A stretch of DNA of 64,000 bases from Pseudodesulfovibrio sp. JC047 (lineage in GTDB: Bacteria > Desulfobacterota > Desulfovibrionia > Desulfovibrionales > Desulfovibrionaceae): the NCBI RefSeq assembly GCF_010468615.1, contig NZ_WUEH01000008.1:96377-160376 (forward strand), given 5' to 3'. This document shows, piece after piece, positions 47,245 to 56,132 of this stretch (position 1 is its first letter; every line of letters begins with the position of its first letter). Position numbers and translations under genes: made by a program. The notes below the pieces were generated by a model. That model was not told the DNA's origin and searched no databases. It saw only the letters and a program-made list of their open reading frames with translations.

Positions 47245-47487
47245 CTAGGTTCCATTTGTCACCGTCGCCATGGAGCCATTCACGGTCACCACGACAACAT
47301 CCACGGTGGGCGTGCCATTATCCACAACCGTAATGATGTCCCCGGTCGTCAAATTATTGTTTGAAATCGCGTCATTGAAATAACCGTTTTCGGCCACAGT
47401 CTCGATCGTGTCAGCCGAATGGTACGTAAACATCTGCTTGCCCGGATACCCGGATTGCAGACTCATGTTGTCCTGATTAAAGGGCAT
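47245..47487 (-). CDS. Small phage structural protein, probable decoration-type
   Basis: 80 residues, MPFNQDNMSLQSGYPGKQMF then beta-rich THYSADTIE-like start and VVVVTVNGSMATVTNGT. A ribosome site GGAGGGGC precedes ATG. Its small beta-rich design and place after the capsid gene suggest a head decoration or spike-fibre protein; unproven. Confidence 0.6.
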   Translation of the reverse strand: MPFNQDNMSLQSGYPGKQMFTYHSADTIETVAENGYFNDAISNNNLTTGDIITVVDNGTPTVDVVVVTVNGSMATVTNGT

Positions 47488-47818
47488 GGGTCAGCCCCTC
47501 CTTTCCGCCGTCTCGGGCGGCCTCATCGATTGCGGATTCCGCGTCCTCGGTCTGCTCATCGCCGCGCAAGCCGCGCAACTTTTCAAGAACAGGCACGGAC
47601 ACCCCTTCCTTTTCCTTTGCCCCAAAATGCTCGATCAACACGGACAGCACGGCGTCATCCGAGCCATGGACCACGCATTCTTCCGAGGGACCAGGCCGGG
47701 ACTCAAGCAGGACAAGACGCCGCTCAACGGCATCCATCGCCTTGAAGAGTTTGTTGATATCCGCCGTGAATTCTGCCTTCATCGATTTGAACTCATTGGT
47801 CAGTTCTGCTGCGTTCAT
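47477..47818 (-). CDS. Hypothetical phage protein, coiled-coil
   Basis: 113 residues. The start MNAAELTNEFKSMKAEFTAD with INKLFKAMDAVERRLVLLES is predicted helical coiled-coil; the rest is acidic. GAGG lies before the ATG. Located between capsid and decoration-type genes; may be a head protein. No function assigned. Confidence 0.6.
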   Translation of the reverse strand: MNAAELTNEFKSMKAEFTADINKLFKAMDAVERRLVLLESRPGPSEECVVHGSDDAVLSVLIEHFGAKEKEGVSVPVLEKLRGLRGDEQTEDAESAIDEAARDGGKEGLTHAL

Positions 47819-47832
47819 GGATACCTCACAGA

Positions 47833-48666
47833 TTATACGATGACAGAATCATCATTGCATTGAATCTCGATCACACCTTCAGGATCAATAAGACAGGCCC
47901 CGGCAGACAGCATGGAATCAGCCAGATGCTCGGCCTTGTCCGGTACCCAGTCCAGGAACCCCTTGACCTCTTCCGCTTCGGCCAAACCGAGCGCGGTCTG
48001 ATGGTAGGCAAAGCACTTGCGAGTCGAGTCGTCCAGAGGCAGCCCTGTATGAAACATCCAGGTGATCCCCAACCAGGTACGAGACTCAGTGCCTTTGAGC
48101 CACGGATACTTGTCACCCGCATAATCGGAATTCTTGAACTCCTCGATGTTGAGCAATTCATTCCACTGATGCGGCCCAAGCACGGCAAATCTGTTGCCAT
48201 CATCAGGAACATCGTTGACATTGAGTGCCTGAAAAACCGACAGGGCCACGCCCTTTTCAAACCCTTTCGAGCCATTGCCAATGATGTTGGTGGCCAAGTC
48301 CATCTTGCCGATGAGCAATTCATCAATCTTGCGACCAAGGGCGTAACCACCGGCGTCCAACGCAGTCTGACTGATTGACAGATCGTCCACTTTTTTCTGG
48401 TCGAGTCGGCCAATGTATTCGGCGGCGTACCAGTCTTCCAGTGTGCAGGTCACAGAGCTGTGTCCCAGATTCATGAGCGGCACGTTTCCATGACGGGATT
48501 TCTTTCCGGCCTGCCCCCGTCCGACTTTGCGGAAATGCAGTTTTTGACCGGATACACCGGTCTTGCGCCGTACCGTCTTGCGCAATTTTGATCCTTTCTG
48601 CTGGTACGCCACATGCGCACCGGCTTCCCATTTTTCGACAAAGGCATTGGTAATGCTCACGGACAT
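47833..48666 (-). CDS. Major capsid protein
   Basis: 277 residues, HK97-like size. FHTGLPLDDSTRKCFAYHQT, LAEAEEVKGFLDWVPDKAEH and GALGLAEAEEV-like patterns with RFAVLGPHQWNELLNIEEFK match phage capsid proteins of the Phage_capsid_2 type in podophages. It follows the scaffold after 147 bases that hold two hairpins. Adjacent scaffold and portal strengthen the call. Confidence 0.82.
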   Translation of the reverse strand: MSVSITNAFVEKWEAGAHVAYQQKGSKLRKTVRRKTGVSGQKLHFRKVGRGQAGKKSRHGNVPLMNLGHSSVTCTLEDWYAAEYIGRLDQKKVDDLSISQTALDAGGYALGRKIDELLIGKMDLATNIIGNGSKGFEKGVALSVFQALNVNDVPDDGNRFAVLGPHQWNELLNIEEFKNSDYAGDKYPWLKGTESRTWLGITWMFHTGLPLDDSTRKCFAYHQTALGLAEAEEVKGFLDWVPDKAEHLADSMLSAGACLIDPEGVIEIQCNDDSVIV

Positions 48667-48758
48667 ACTGTCCCTCCTGTGATTGTGTTCAACAAAACGC
48701 CTCGGATCAATCCGGGTGTCCCGTTCGCTGAAACCATGGAGGGTATCCTTTCGGGCCT

Positions 48759-48801
48759 CCGGTCCCGTCGGGGCCGGGCGGCAGGATAACGCCCCTGCCG
48801 C
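48759..48801 (-). terminator. Two tandem hairpins between scaffold and capsid genes
   Basis: GCGGCAGG (48778-48785) pairs with CCTGCCGC (48794-48801). Next, CCGGTCCC (48759-48766) pairs with GGGGCCGG (48770-48777) allowing one G-U pair, with a GTC loop. No T-run, so processing or attenuation that sets the scaffold-to-capsid ratio is as likely as termination. Confidence 0.55.
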
Positions 48802-48813
48802 ATGGCGATGACC

Positions 48814-49671
48814 TTATTCCCCGGCAAGAAGCCGGAAGCCGTCATTGACTTTTTTGACAAATGCCTCATCCCGTTGATCGGATTCAGCATATTTAGGATC
48901 TTTCATCATATTGGTCAGCTCCGCCTTGCTCAGCGGCATGTCTCCACCGCCACGACCACCGACCGGTCCCTTTCCACCCTCGATGTGCAAGGCATCAGCA
49001 ATATTGTTCAGGCTCTTGATGATGTGCGGATTGATTCCCGCTCCACTTTCCTGAATGAGCTTCACCGCGTCATCAGTAAACACCGCGTCCAACACCCGCT
49101 CGCCTCGATCGATATGCCAGTCGAGAGTGTCCACGCCATATTCTTTTTTCAAAGCGGCTTCGGACGCCTGAAACGCTTCATCATAGGCTGCCTTTCTGGC
49201 TTCCATGTTGGCGGTTCGTGTCTCGTCCACCAGATCGAGAACAGCCTGCATCCCCTGCGGAGGCGCACCTGTCTCAAACATGATTTCAGCCATTTTCGGA
49301 ATGAGGGAATCCTCACCAAAATCGTGCATGTTCAACCCGGAATTATAGTCCTCCAAGGACTCCGGCATTCCCGCCAGCTCACGCAATTGAGACTTGAATG
49401 CGGCCTTGTCCTCATCAGATGCATCCTCGCCAAGAGGGACCAGCCCATGGGCCTGTTTCCCAAGCTGTTTCTGAGCATGAACAAGGGCCTTGATTGCTTC
49501 ATTCGGATTCTCATATTTTTGAAGCGAGGGATGCTCACGAATGGGAATCACTGTCTCGGTGCCGTCTTCGTTGGTATTGGCAATGGTCCACCCATCGCCT
49601 TCGGGAAGGGTTGCGGTCCAATGACTTTCTTCCTGACCGGTGTCCTGAACCTGGGCGGTCTCTTCACTCAT
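48814..49671 (-). CDS. Scaffolding protein
   Basis: 285 residues from ATG 49671. Acidic and helical with a basic-acidic C-terminus: SEETAQVQDTGQEESHWTAT, NPNEAIKALVHAQKQLGKQA, LVPLGEDASDEDKAAFKSQL. The order portal, scaffold, capsid and the YENPNEAIKALVHAQKQLGK motif are typical of head scaffolds of this phage group. The first 8 bases overlap the Bbp19-like gene. A start at 49704 would add 11 residues. Confidence 0.8.
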   Translation of the reverse strand: MSEETAQVQDTGQEESHWTATLPEGDGWTIANTNEDGTETVIPIREHPSLQKYENPNEAIKALVHAQKQLGKQAHGLVPLGEDASDEDKAAFKSQLRELAGMPESLEDYNSGLNMHDFGEDSLIPKMAEIMFETGAPPQGMQAVLDLVDETRTANMEARKAAYDEAFQASEAALKKEYGVDTLDWHIDRGERVLDAVFTDDAVKLIQESGAGINPHIIKSLNNIADALHIEGGKGPVGGRGGGDMPLSKAELTNMMKDPKYAESDQRDEAFVKKVNDGFRLLAGE

Positions 49672-49939
49672 CACACATCTCCTGTTCGAGTTCTTCGGGG
49701 TCAATCCCCATTTTTCTGGTTATATCGAGAAACACAGACCTTCGGCCTTCGTTGAAAGCCGTGGCATCAGGGCATCCGGCAACGTAGCTTCGAGAATTCA
49801 TGCAACACGTTTTATACAAATCCCTGAGCACCTCCTGCCCCATTGGTGATTTGAAAACGCCCCGATAATGCACCTGAATATCCGTATGATTCAAAAAGCC
49901 TTTGAAAACTCTGAACCATCTCAAATTGATCTTAGGCAT
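49664..49939 (-). CDS. Bbp19-like phage protein
   Basis: 91 residues. VFKSPMGQEVLRDLYKTCCM and AFNEGRRSVFLDITRKMGID match the Bbp19-type protein of Bordetella phage BPP-1 and its relatives, always between portal and scaffold. Start set at ATG 49939, overlapping the portal stop; function unknown, perhaps a head-assembly accessory. Confidence 0.78.
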   Translation of the reverse strand: MPKINLRWFRVFKGFLNHTDIQVHYRGVFKSPMGQEVLRDLYKTCCMNSRSYVAGCPDATAFNEGRRSVFLDITRKMGIDPEELEQEMCDE

Positions 49940-51542
49940 TGCCTGCCACCCCCTGCATTCCCGCCATCTTCTGTGCCATGTCAGCACCCATGGTCGCCTT
50001 TTGCATGGCCGCTTGTTCTTCGGCTTGCGCAGCCCGACTCTCCCGGGCCTCTTGCCGCGCCTTTTCCGCCACCATCAATTCCGCTGGCGGATTGAAACGT
50101 TTTTCATAAATTCGCATGGCTGCATCATTATCCAGATTGTCCAACACGGACTGATCCCCGGTCCGCTCCACGATCAAGGCCGCTCGATCATACATCTGGT
50201 CAGTGGCTTCCACGTCCGCACCGTATCGCATGGCCCGGACAAGCGGCCCGGTCAGTACGACCTTGAGCGAATCCTCACCCATGGACTCCGGAGCCGGACG
50301 AATCAACCCCTTGCTCATGCAGATATCAAAAGCATTGAGCAACATGGGGGTCGGTATCCGATTGAAGAACCGGGAGAAAAACGGTTCCATGTTCGTGGCC
50401 TTCTCCAGCTTGCGCATCTGACGTTCCCCCAGGGTTACGCCAGATCGGATTTCCTCCATTTCAAAAGCCGCCCGACAAAAATGCATGTCAATGATCGCCT
50501 GCTTGCGAGCCATGAGATCAACACCAATACCCGGATCACCAACCGGCATGGCCTGAACCGGCGGTTTGTCTCCGCTCGTGAAATCGGCAAACGTCACGGA
50601 CGACGCACCATTGCGAATGGGACCGGTTACGGCGTCATTCTGAGCCATCACCGGCGGGTCAATCCGTTTTTCCCCACCGCGCATGACAGTACGATCCATG
50701 GAATTGAGCTGCAAAATTTCGGTAATAGCCTTTTGTGCCGGACCACTGGCCGGTTTCACAGTCCCGAACGCAAGAAACGGAAACCGGGAGAATCCGGCCT
50801 CGAACACCGTTTCCTTCTTGGATATCTCGGCATAGACTTCGGCAAAGGGCATGTTGAGCGCACCCGGGACCTTGGGATTCCGCTTGGTACGAGGAAAGAC
50901 GGCATGAAGAAATTCCACATCCGTATCCAGTTCCTTGTCCTTGATATGCTCGGCCACCACGGCACCGGCCTTGCCCTGAAACTCCCTGTCCCATTCTCTG
51001 GCCGTCTTGGTCACCTTGGCGATGGCCGTGTCCGCATTGCCATCACTGTCCGCAAAAAAGACATATTCAAACGGCGGTCGTGTATCGAAAAAAAGCGTCT
51101 GCTTCCGGCCTTCCTTCATGAAGACGGTGCAGCGATTGGCATACCCGGCATCCAGCAATCCCTCGTGAATTTCTTCAGCCATGTTGGACCCGATAAGCGC
51201 GGACAGCACCACCTGATCCACATGTTGCAACCACGCCCGGTGCTCCCGGACCTTGGCCGATTCTTCATTTTCGGTGGTAAAGTTGAACCACAACATATCG
51301 CGGGGCATGGTGGTTCCCTGCGTCCCCGACGCCCAGGTATCCATGTCGGTCTCGGCATAACTGGTGATCTTCCTGAGATTCTTCTTTTGCGCCCGAGACT
51401 TCGGCCCGGTATTGACATTCGCCTTGCGCGGCTTGCAAAATAACGCCGCTTCCTGCGCGTCGATCTTGTCCTGAATCACCCGCTTGCAGCCGGACTCATA
51501 CTGCCGGAGCAGATCGTCAAACCGTGTGTCACTCAATGGCAT
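49932..51542 (-). CDS. Portal protein (head-tail connector)
   Basis: 536 residues, T7-type connector. DTRFDDLLRQYESGCKRVIQ, TDMDTWASGTQGTTMPRDML, and RIPTPMLLNAFDICMSKGLI; a C-terminal coiled part rich in Gln and Ala (QAEEQAAMQKATMGADMAQK). It forms the ring through which DNA enters and leaves. Directly after a hypothetical structural gene, and before Bbp19-like. Confidence 0.88.
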   Translation of the reverse strand: MPLSDTRFDDLLRQYESGCKRVIQDKIDAQEAALFCKPRKANVNTGPKSRAQKKNLRKITSYAETDMDTWASGTQGTTMPRDMLWFNFTTENEESAKVREHRAWLQHVDQVVLSALIGSNMAEEIHEGLLDAGYANRCTVFMKEGRKQTLFFDTRPPFEYVFFADSDGNADTAIAKVTKTAREWDREFQGKAGAVVAEHIKDKELDTDVEFLHAVFPRTKRNPKVPGALNMPFAEVYAEISKKETVFEAGFSRFPFLAFGTVKPASGPAQKAITEILQLNSMDRTVMRGGEKRIDPPVMAQNDAVTGPIRNGASSVTFADFTSGDKPPVQAMPVGDPGIGVDLMARKQAIIDMHFCRAAFEMEEIRSGVTLGERQMRKLEKATNMEPFFSRFFNRIPTPMLLNAFDICMSKGLIRPAPESMGEDSLKVVLTGPLVRAMRYGADVEATDQMYDRAALIVERTGDQSVLDNLDNDAAMRIYEKRFNPPAELMVAEKARQEARESRAAQAEEQAAMQKATMGADMAQKMAGMQGVAGNA

Positions 51543-51545
51543 CCC

Positions 51546-52682
51546 CTACCCCCACAACTTTTGCATGAGCACAGGCGCACGATAATCCACCCCATCCGCA
51601 CCGGTCTTGTTCAAAAGACTCTTGCCTCGCCTCGGCTTCCTCGATTCTTTCGGCTGATTTGGAGCCATTCCCCTTTTGATATATTTCGTTGTCTGCGTTT
51701 TGGCATCCCACACCAAGTCCGCCGTCATCTCATTCAAATCACCATTCTTCATCAACCCCACGTTCCCCTTGCCGCCTCTCAAACCTGTCATTTGCTGATT
51801 ACTAGGATTGGAAGCAGAGGGCGTTTTGTTGGATGTACCAAAAAAGGAATGGTAATCAGCCAAAGTGTCATATGCGGTAAGCACATTAGCAAACCCTATA
51901 GGATTCAAGGAAAAAAGACCGCGAACGCCATTCAGCACATCCATCCCCATACCGATCCTATCAGGTGCCAACTTACCATTTTCATATTGGAAATTACCCT
52001 CACTAAGATTTTCTGCGGCAATCTCAGCACGATTTTGGGTGGCTCCCTTTGGCACCCCAGAACGATACAGATCAACAGCCCTTCGCATTGGAACAACTCT
52101 TTTCCGATCAAGCATAGCGTCATACGCCCGTTGTCCAATATGACGATCGGCAACAAATGAAGAATTCATCCTGCTCAAAGGATTTGTTCCAGGCTCTCGT
52201 TTAAAATGGCCAAATGGGGACATCATTCTCTCAGTTTCTGTAATATCCTTCCCCAACTTCACACCTTCATTGTACATCTCCCGACTCATGATATTTCGAG
52301 AAGCATAGTCTGCATTCACATAGTCTCGTGCGTTAACCACCTGCCCATCAGCAATCTCATCTTCCATGCCGGCAAGAGTGATCGAAGTGTGCTGGCGCGG
52401 AGCCATACCCGGCCCAACCGGGGCATGTTTCATCAAGACCCCCGGCTTCTCCACTGAAGCAACCACCACCTCTCCTGCCTGCGGTCCACCAAGTGAGGAT
52501 GATTTCCCATTGAATCCGGGGCTATTGCTGACATTGGTGCCTTGGCTCATGGCTGCCTTGTTCTCGGCCCGCCGCTGATCGGCAGTGCTTCCCACGCCAT
52601 GCCCGAAAGTGTACCCGCCGAAACTGGATATTGCGCCCTTTCCCTTGCCCTTGCCCTTGCTCGTGCTACTTGAACCGCACAT
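51546..52682 (-). CDS. Hypothetical virion-associated protein, MCGS-type start
   Basis: 378 residues, beginning MCGSSSTSKGKGKGKGAISS: a Ser-Gly-Lys-rich head, then mixed helical sequence. Between portal and terminase-side genes. Shares the M-C-G start with the next gene; whether the Cys is lipidated or only conserved is open, because no signal helix precedes it. Confidence 0.55.
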   Translation of the reverse strand: MCGSSSTSKGKGKGKGAISSFGGYTFGHGVGSTADQRRAENKAAMSQGTNVSNSPGFNGKSSSLGGPQAGEVVVASVEKPGVLMKHAPVGPGMAPRQHTSITLAGMEDEIADGQVVNARDYVNADYASRNIMSREMYNEGVKLGKDITETERMMSPFGHFKREPGTNPLSRMNSSFVADRHIGQRAYDAMLDRKRVVPMRRAVDLYRSGVPKGATQNRAEIAAENLSEGNFQYENGKLAPDRIGMGMDVLNGVRGLFSLNPIGFANVLTAYDTLADYHSFFGTSNKTPSASNPSNQQMTGLRGGKGNVGLMKNGDLNEMTADLVWDAKTQTTKYIKRGMAPNQPKESRKPRRGKSLLNKTGADGVDYRAPVLMQKLWG

Positions 52683-52683
52683 A

Positions 52684-52986
52684 TCAACGTCCTCCCAACA
52701 AGGTCCGAGTCATGACGGACGGCGCACTCGTATCACCCAATGCAAAGGTATCCTGCAACGAATCCTTGCCCTGTTTGTTCAAAAGCCGCCGTCGTTGATC
52801 CTTGGCCTGTTGAGCCGTTGCCGCTGTTGATCGATCGGGAGCCGCCGAAACTTTTGGGGCCTTGACTTCACTCCCGGTCATGCTCATGGCCGTGGATGCC
52901 ACACCAGCCAATGCCGCCCCTCCCGACACCAACATTTCAAACGGACTCATGTCCGTCGGAAAAAAATCACTTGCTCCACCACACAT
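52684..52986 (-). CDS. Hypothetical virion-associated protein, MCGG-type start
   Basis: 100 residues from ATG 52986, MCGGASDFFPTDMSPFEMLV then SGGAALAGVASTAMSMTG, an Ala-Gly-rich segment that could enter a membrane. The C-terminal part (TAATAQQAKDQRRRLLNKQG) is basic. Gives the impression of a small injection or head-fill protein. Confidence 0.55.
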   Translation of the reverse strand: MCGGASDFFPTDMSPFEMLVSGGAALAGVASTAMSMTGSEVKAPKVSAAPDRSTAATAQQAKDQRRRLLNKQGKDSLQDTFALGDTSAPSVMTRTLLGGR

Positions 52987-52990
52987 GTTC

Positions 52991-53353
52991 TCACGCCTCC
53001 AGCCGTTGAAAACCAAACATCCGAACCTGAAATCCCATGAACCCAACCATCTTGATGAAATTGACATCCCCCGGATCATCCGAGGCCACAATGACAACCG
53101 CCGCGCCTTTCTCGGCACAATATCGCCGAATGGCCGGAGCATCCTTTTTCTTCAATTCCCGCCACGCACTCAGACCGGGATCAAGTATCCGCCAGTACAT
53201 CCACGCCTCTTCATTGTCCGGTCCCCGAAAGGCTAATCCAACCACGGCATACACTTCACCGCCGGGAGTCAGAAATTCCAACCACTCATACTCTTCGTGT
53301 GCGTACTCGAACCCGCATAATTGTTTCGGCTGCTCTGCAACACGCTGAATCAT
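52991..53353 (-). CDS. Hypothetical phage protein, perhaps acetyltransferase-like
   Basis: 120 residues from ATG 53353. The C-terminal YCAEKGAAVVIVASDDPGDV and NFIKMVGFMGFQVRMFGFQR has the look of a GNAT fold (substrate-side loop then GF-x-V), but no clear acetyl-CoA loop is seen. The GTAG stop of terL and this ATG are two bases apart. Confidence 0.5.
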   Translation of the reverse strand: MIQRVAEQPKQLCGFEYAHEEYEWLEFLTPGGEVYAVVGLAFRGPDNEEAWMYWRILDPGLSAWRELKKKDAPAIRRYCAEKGAAVVIVASDDPGDVNFIKMVGFMGFQVRMFGFQRLEA

Positions 53354-53354
53354 G

Positions 53355-54617
53355 CTACTCCTCCACGCACTTGGTTTGCGTGTTGTTGCCGGTCCGCCGT
53401 TCCTTGAATCCCACCGCAAAATATCGAAAAGCGTCCACGGCATGACTGGTCCAATCATGAACAGGCCGAGGACTGAAAGCCCCCATCTGCTCGTTGAACG
53501 CCCGCCGATAATGCGTCAGGGAATCAATCCCGACCGCGCACCGGGTTTCGTCAAACCAACATCTTGGCAAAATGGAACGAATGCCATTGATGCCGTCCTG
53601 AATCGGAATATTGGGTGCGATGTCGAACCGGATGCCGAGTGACCGGGCCACTTCCAGCCGCGACTTGCCCGTGCCGAGTTCTCGAACTCGAATATCGTGC
53701 GGGGCAATGTGTGTGCCGTACTTATACGGCTTGTCATCCAGCACCTTGACATAATGATCCAGCCCTTCACCGCTGGCCTCATAGTAATCGACAACAGCAA
53801 ATGAACCGCCCGGCTTGGCCTGTACGAACCAAATGGCCGTGGAATCGGACATGCCAAGATCCCACGCAGTATGTACCGGAATGATCGGGTCATACGGCAC
53901 ATTCGTTATCCGTCCATCCCTGTGAGCATCTGCCATCAGTTGACCGAAGTACGCACCCTTGATGGCCGCAGTGAAGGAACATTCAAATTCCTGCTCATAC
54001 TCGTCAGGGTCCATTTCCCGTTTAACCGCCGCCAATTCCTTCGGATCAATGATCCCGGTTTCCGATGCCCGAAGCATGATGGCGCACCAATCCGGGTCAC
54101 GCTTGGCATGGTCCCAGACCTCATACAGTGCGTTCTTGCCCTGCGGTGTCCCGATGAACAAGGCCCAGCCCTTGCGGTCGGACAAAGCCGGACGAATGAC
54201 CTCGGTCCACACCCGGTGCGGCATCTGCGCCACTTCGTCAAACACCACGCCATCCAAATAAATACCACGCAACGAATCCGGATCATTGCCGCCATACAGC
54301 GAGACGCGCCCGCCGTTCGGATAATCGATGCGCAAATCCCCTTCATTGAACTCGACCCCCGGAACCGGCGCGGCATATTGCTTGGCATAATCCCAGGCAA
54401 CGGCCTTGGCTTGCTTCCGAAGCGGAGCGATGTAGGCAAATCGAGGAGCAGGCAACGAACAGCGCATGGCACCATCATTCAGAAGATTGACCGCATTCAC
54501 GGTCTTTCCGAAACGCCGATGACAGATCAACACGGAAAACCGCTTGAGCTGGTCGTTGACCTCTCTCTGAAGAGGACGAGGCCGAAACCCCGTATCAATC
54601 ACGTTCGCCTGGTCCAC
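53355..54617 (-). CDS. terL: Terminase large subunit
   Basis: 420 residues from GTG 54617, chosen because GGAG lies six bases upstream and the frame overlaps terS by 23 bases; an in-frame ATG at 54659 adds 14. The ATPase has SVLICHRRFGKTVNAVNLL (Walker A with RRFGKT) and DGVVFDEVAQMPHRVW (Walker B DE). A C-terminal nuclease part is marked by AWDLGMSDSTAIWF and HDWTSHAVDAFRYFAVG. Packages DNA into the prohead using the portal. Confidence 0.9.
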   Translation of the reverse strand: MDQANVIDTGFRPRPLQREVNDQLKRFSVLICHRRFGKTVNAVNLLNDGAMRCSLPAPRFAYIAPLRKQAKAVAWDYAKQYAAPVPGVEFNEGDLRIDYPNGGRVSLYGGNDPDSLRGIYLDGVVFDEVAQMPHRVWTEVIRPALSDRKGWALFIGTPQGKNALYEVWDHAKRDPDWCAIMLRASETGIIDPKELAAVKREMDPDEYEQEFECSFTAAIKGAYFGQLMADAHRDGRITNVPYDPIIPVHTAWDLGMSDSTAIWFVQAKPGGSFAVVDYYEASGEGLDHYVKVLDDKPYKYGTHIAPHDIRVRELGTGKSRLEVARSLGIRFDIAPNIPIQDGINGIRSILPRCWFDETRCAVGIDSLTHYRRAFNEQMGAFSPRPVHDWTSHAVDAFRYFAVGFKERRTGNNTQTKCVEE

Positions 54618-55095
54618 GTTCAACTCCGGTTGAAATCTGCATAATGACCGGACCACCATTCGCGCCGGTCATCTCGATATTCTGCCTGCTTTTCCACCGC
54701 TCGGGGTCCCGGTTGGTCATCCAGACCTCACCAGCCCGAACATCCGGCGGAATAAATTTCTTCGTCTTCTTTTCCTTCACCACTCGGGCAAAGGACTGCT
54801 CCCCTATCTCGGTCACGCCAATCAGCGTCTCGGTCACCGTCTCGGTGTAGCGGATGCCAACGGCCCGCTTGAAAAATGCAGCTTCAACCTTGTGGAGTTT
54901 CTTCCCGTCCTCAACCGCGTCCTTGAATTCGGGAAACCTGCCGAGCCAATTCCGAATCGTCTTCTCGTCAACGTCGAACAACTCCGCGAGCTGCCGCTGA
55001 CTGAACCCGCCCCGCTTGCAGGCCACCAAAGCCTGACGCGGGTGCTTCTCGCTGTCGTATTCCGTCGGTCTGCCGCCCTTGTCCGTCACACTCAT
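54595..55095 (-). CDS. terS: Terminase small subunit
   Basis: 166 residues from ATG 55095. An HTH in QRQLAELFDVDEKTIRNWLG near residues 30-50, then a helical region. Binds phage DNA at the packaging start. ATG overlaps the upstream stop (ATGA). A longer frame (182 residues, start 55143) is less likely. Confidence 0.85.
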   Translation of the reverse strand: MSVTDKGGRPTEYDSEKHPRQALVACKRGGFSQRQLAELFDVDEKTIRNWLGRFPEFKDAVEDGKKLHKVEAAFFKRAVGIRYTETVTETLIGVTEIGEQSFARVVKEKKTKKFIPPDVRAGEVWMTNRDPERWKSRQNIEMTGANGGPVIMQISTGVERGPGERD

Positions 55096-55307
55096 CGTCT
55101 TGCGTAATAGAGAACCGCCGCGATCACCCCCAACACTAGGCAATTGACCAGTACACGCAGCGTGGTTTTTTTCACGGTGTCAAAACTCTCACACAATTCG
55201 TCAATGAATTCGTGGTGACGGATGTGAGTTGGCCCATCAATGATGTTTGCAGCCTTCAACTCTTCACGCACGGCCTCGCGCACGGCTTGCTTGATGTCCT
55301 CAGTCAC
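55092..55307 (-). CDS. Small membrane protein next to the holin
   Basis: 71 residues starting GTG 55307 with CTGGAGGAACAA upstream. An amphipathic region TEDIKQAVREAVREELKAAN is followed by a C-terminal membrane helix TLRVLVNCLVLGVIAAVLYY. Placed between holin and terminase, and overlapping both, it may be a holin partner or antiholin; inference only. Confidence 0.6.
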   Translation of the reverse strand: MTEDIKQAVREAVREELKAANIIDGPTHIRHHEFIDELCESFDTVKKTTLRVLVNCLVLGVIAAVLYYARR

Positions 55308-55675
55308 TTGTTCCTCCAGACATCGACCCCTTTCTCGACGCTTCGCCCGACAACGTATCCACCGACACCAATCTTCATCAGTTGCCACAACTCAGGCGGT
55401 AATGAGAGGGTCGGAGCTGCTGGCCAGAAAAGCGATAGGTAGGGATAAATCAAATAATTATTCGCCACGATAGCGACAATCACCAGCATGAGAATGGGCC
55501 GCCATGACCGTTGAAGCCAGTTCCCGGACATTTCAGTGACAAGCACTTGAATCTGTCCGGCCAACTCGCCCATGATGAGCTGAAGCTTGCCACGTTCCTT
55601 CTCCCCGGCATCTGGCCATATCTTGTCTATGATCGTGCTGCCGATGTTCAAAACGCTGTCAATCCCGAAAGCCAT
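55304..55675 (-). CDS. Holin, three-TM GTA/phage type
   Basis: 123 residues. GIDSVLNIGSTIIDKIWPDA, then EMSGNWLQRSWRPILMLVIV and AIVANNYLIYPYLSLFWP; the SWRP region before a TM pair is the mark of 3TM holins. Start ATG 55675 chosen over 55678 by ribosome-site spacing from GGAG. It would time lysis; an endolysin has not been clearly identified in the window. Confidence 0.8.
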   Translation of the reverse strand: MAFGIDSVLNIGSTIIDKIWPDAGEKERGKLQLIMGELAGQIQVLVTEMSGNWLQRSWRPILMLVIVAIVANNYLIYPYLSLFWPAAPTLSLPPELWQLMKIGVGGYVVGRSVEKGVDVWRNK

Positions 55676-55865
55676 CATCACTCCTTTTTTGCCTCCCTGA
55701 CTCACCGGCCCCGCTCAAGGAAAGAAACAAGCGGAACCGGGAGTACAAGGAGAATGACGCTGTGCACAAAAAGCATACCCCATGAAAAAGCCCAAAACCG
55801 AGAATGAACGATTTTGGACTACCTAGAGGGTACTTTTGACCCAAGATTACCTATTGACAGCTTTT

Positions 55866-56132
55866 TCAGACCGCTTCGTTTCCCTTGTTTGAAGGGGAAA
55901 CAAGGTATTGATATTGAGCACGGATTTCCCCCCATTTTGCAGGAAGGAACTGGTCAGCCTTCCAGACAGACCATATTTTCAGATCATCTGGCCGAGCATA
56001 CCACGGTCCATTGGAGCATTCCTGATAAGCAGGAAGTCCCTCTTCTTTGACGAGAGCAGGAACATCTTTCGATTTTTTACCCACAACCCGCGCAATCTTT
56101 TCCCGCCCCTTAATCAAATATTCTTCACTCAC
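55866..56132 (-). CDS. Small HTH-type protein, excisionase-like
   Basis: 88 residues, MSEEYLIKGREKIARVVGKK then SKDVPALVKEEGLPAYQECS and WYARPDDLKIWSVWKADQF. This pattern resembles short winged-helix DNA-binding proteins such as excisionase or Alp-like regulators. Overlaps the recombinase stop by 4 bases, so the pair is co-translated; may direct its partner. Inference from place. Confidence 0.6.
   Translation of the reverse strand: MSEEYLIKGREKIARVVGKKSKDVPALVKEEGLPAYQECSNGPWYARPDDLKIWSVWKADQFLPAKWGEIRAQYQYLVSPSNKGNEAV

Noticed and set aside
55659..55844. 61-residue leftward frame upstream of the holin
   Set aside because: Overlaps the holin start, no ribosome site of note, looks like a chance hydrophobic frame.
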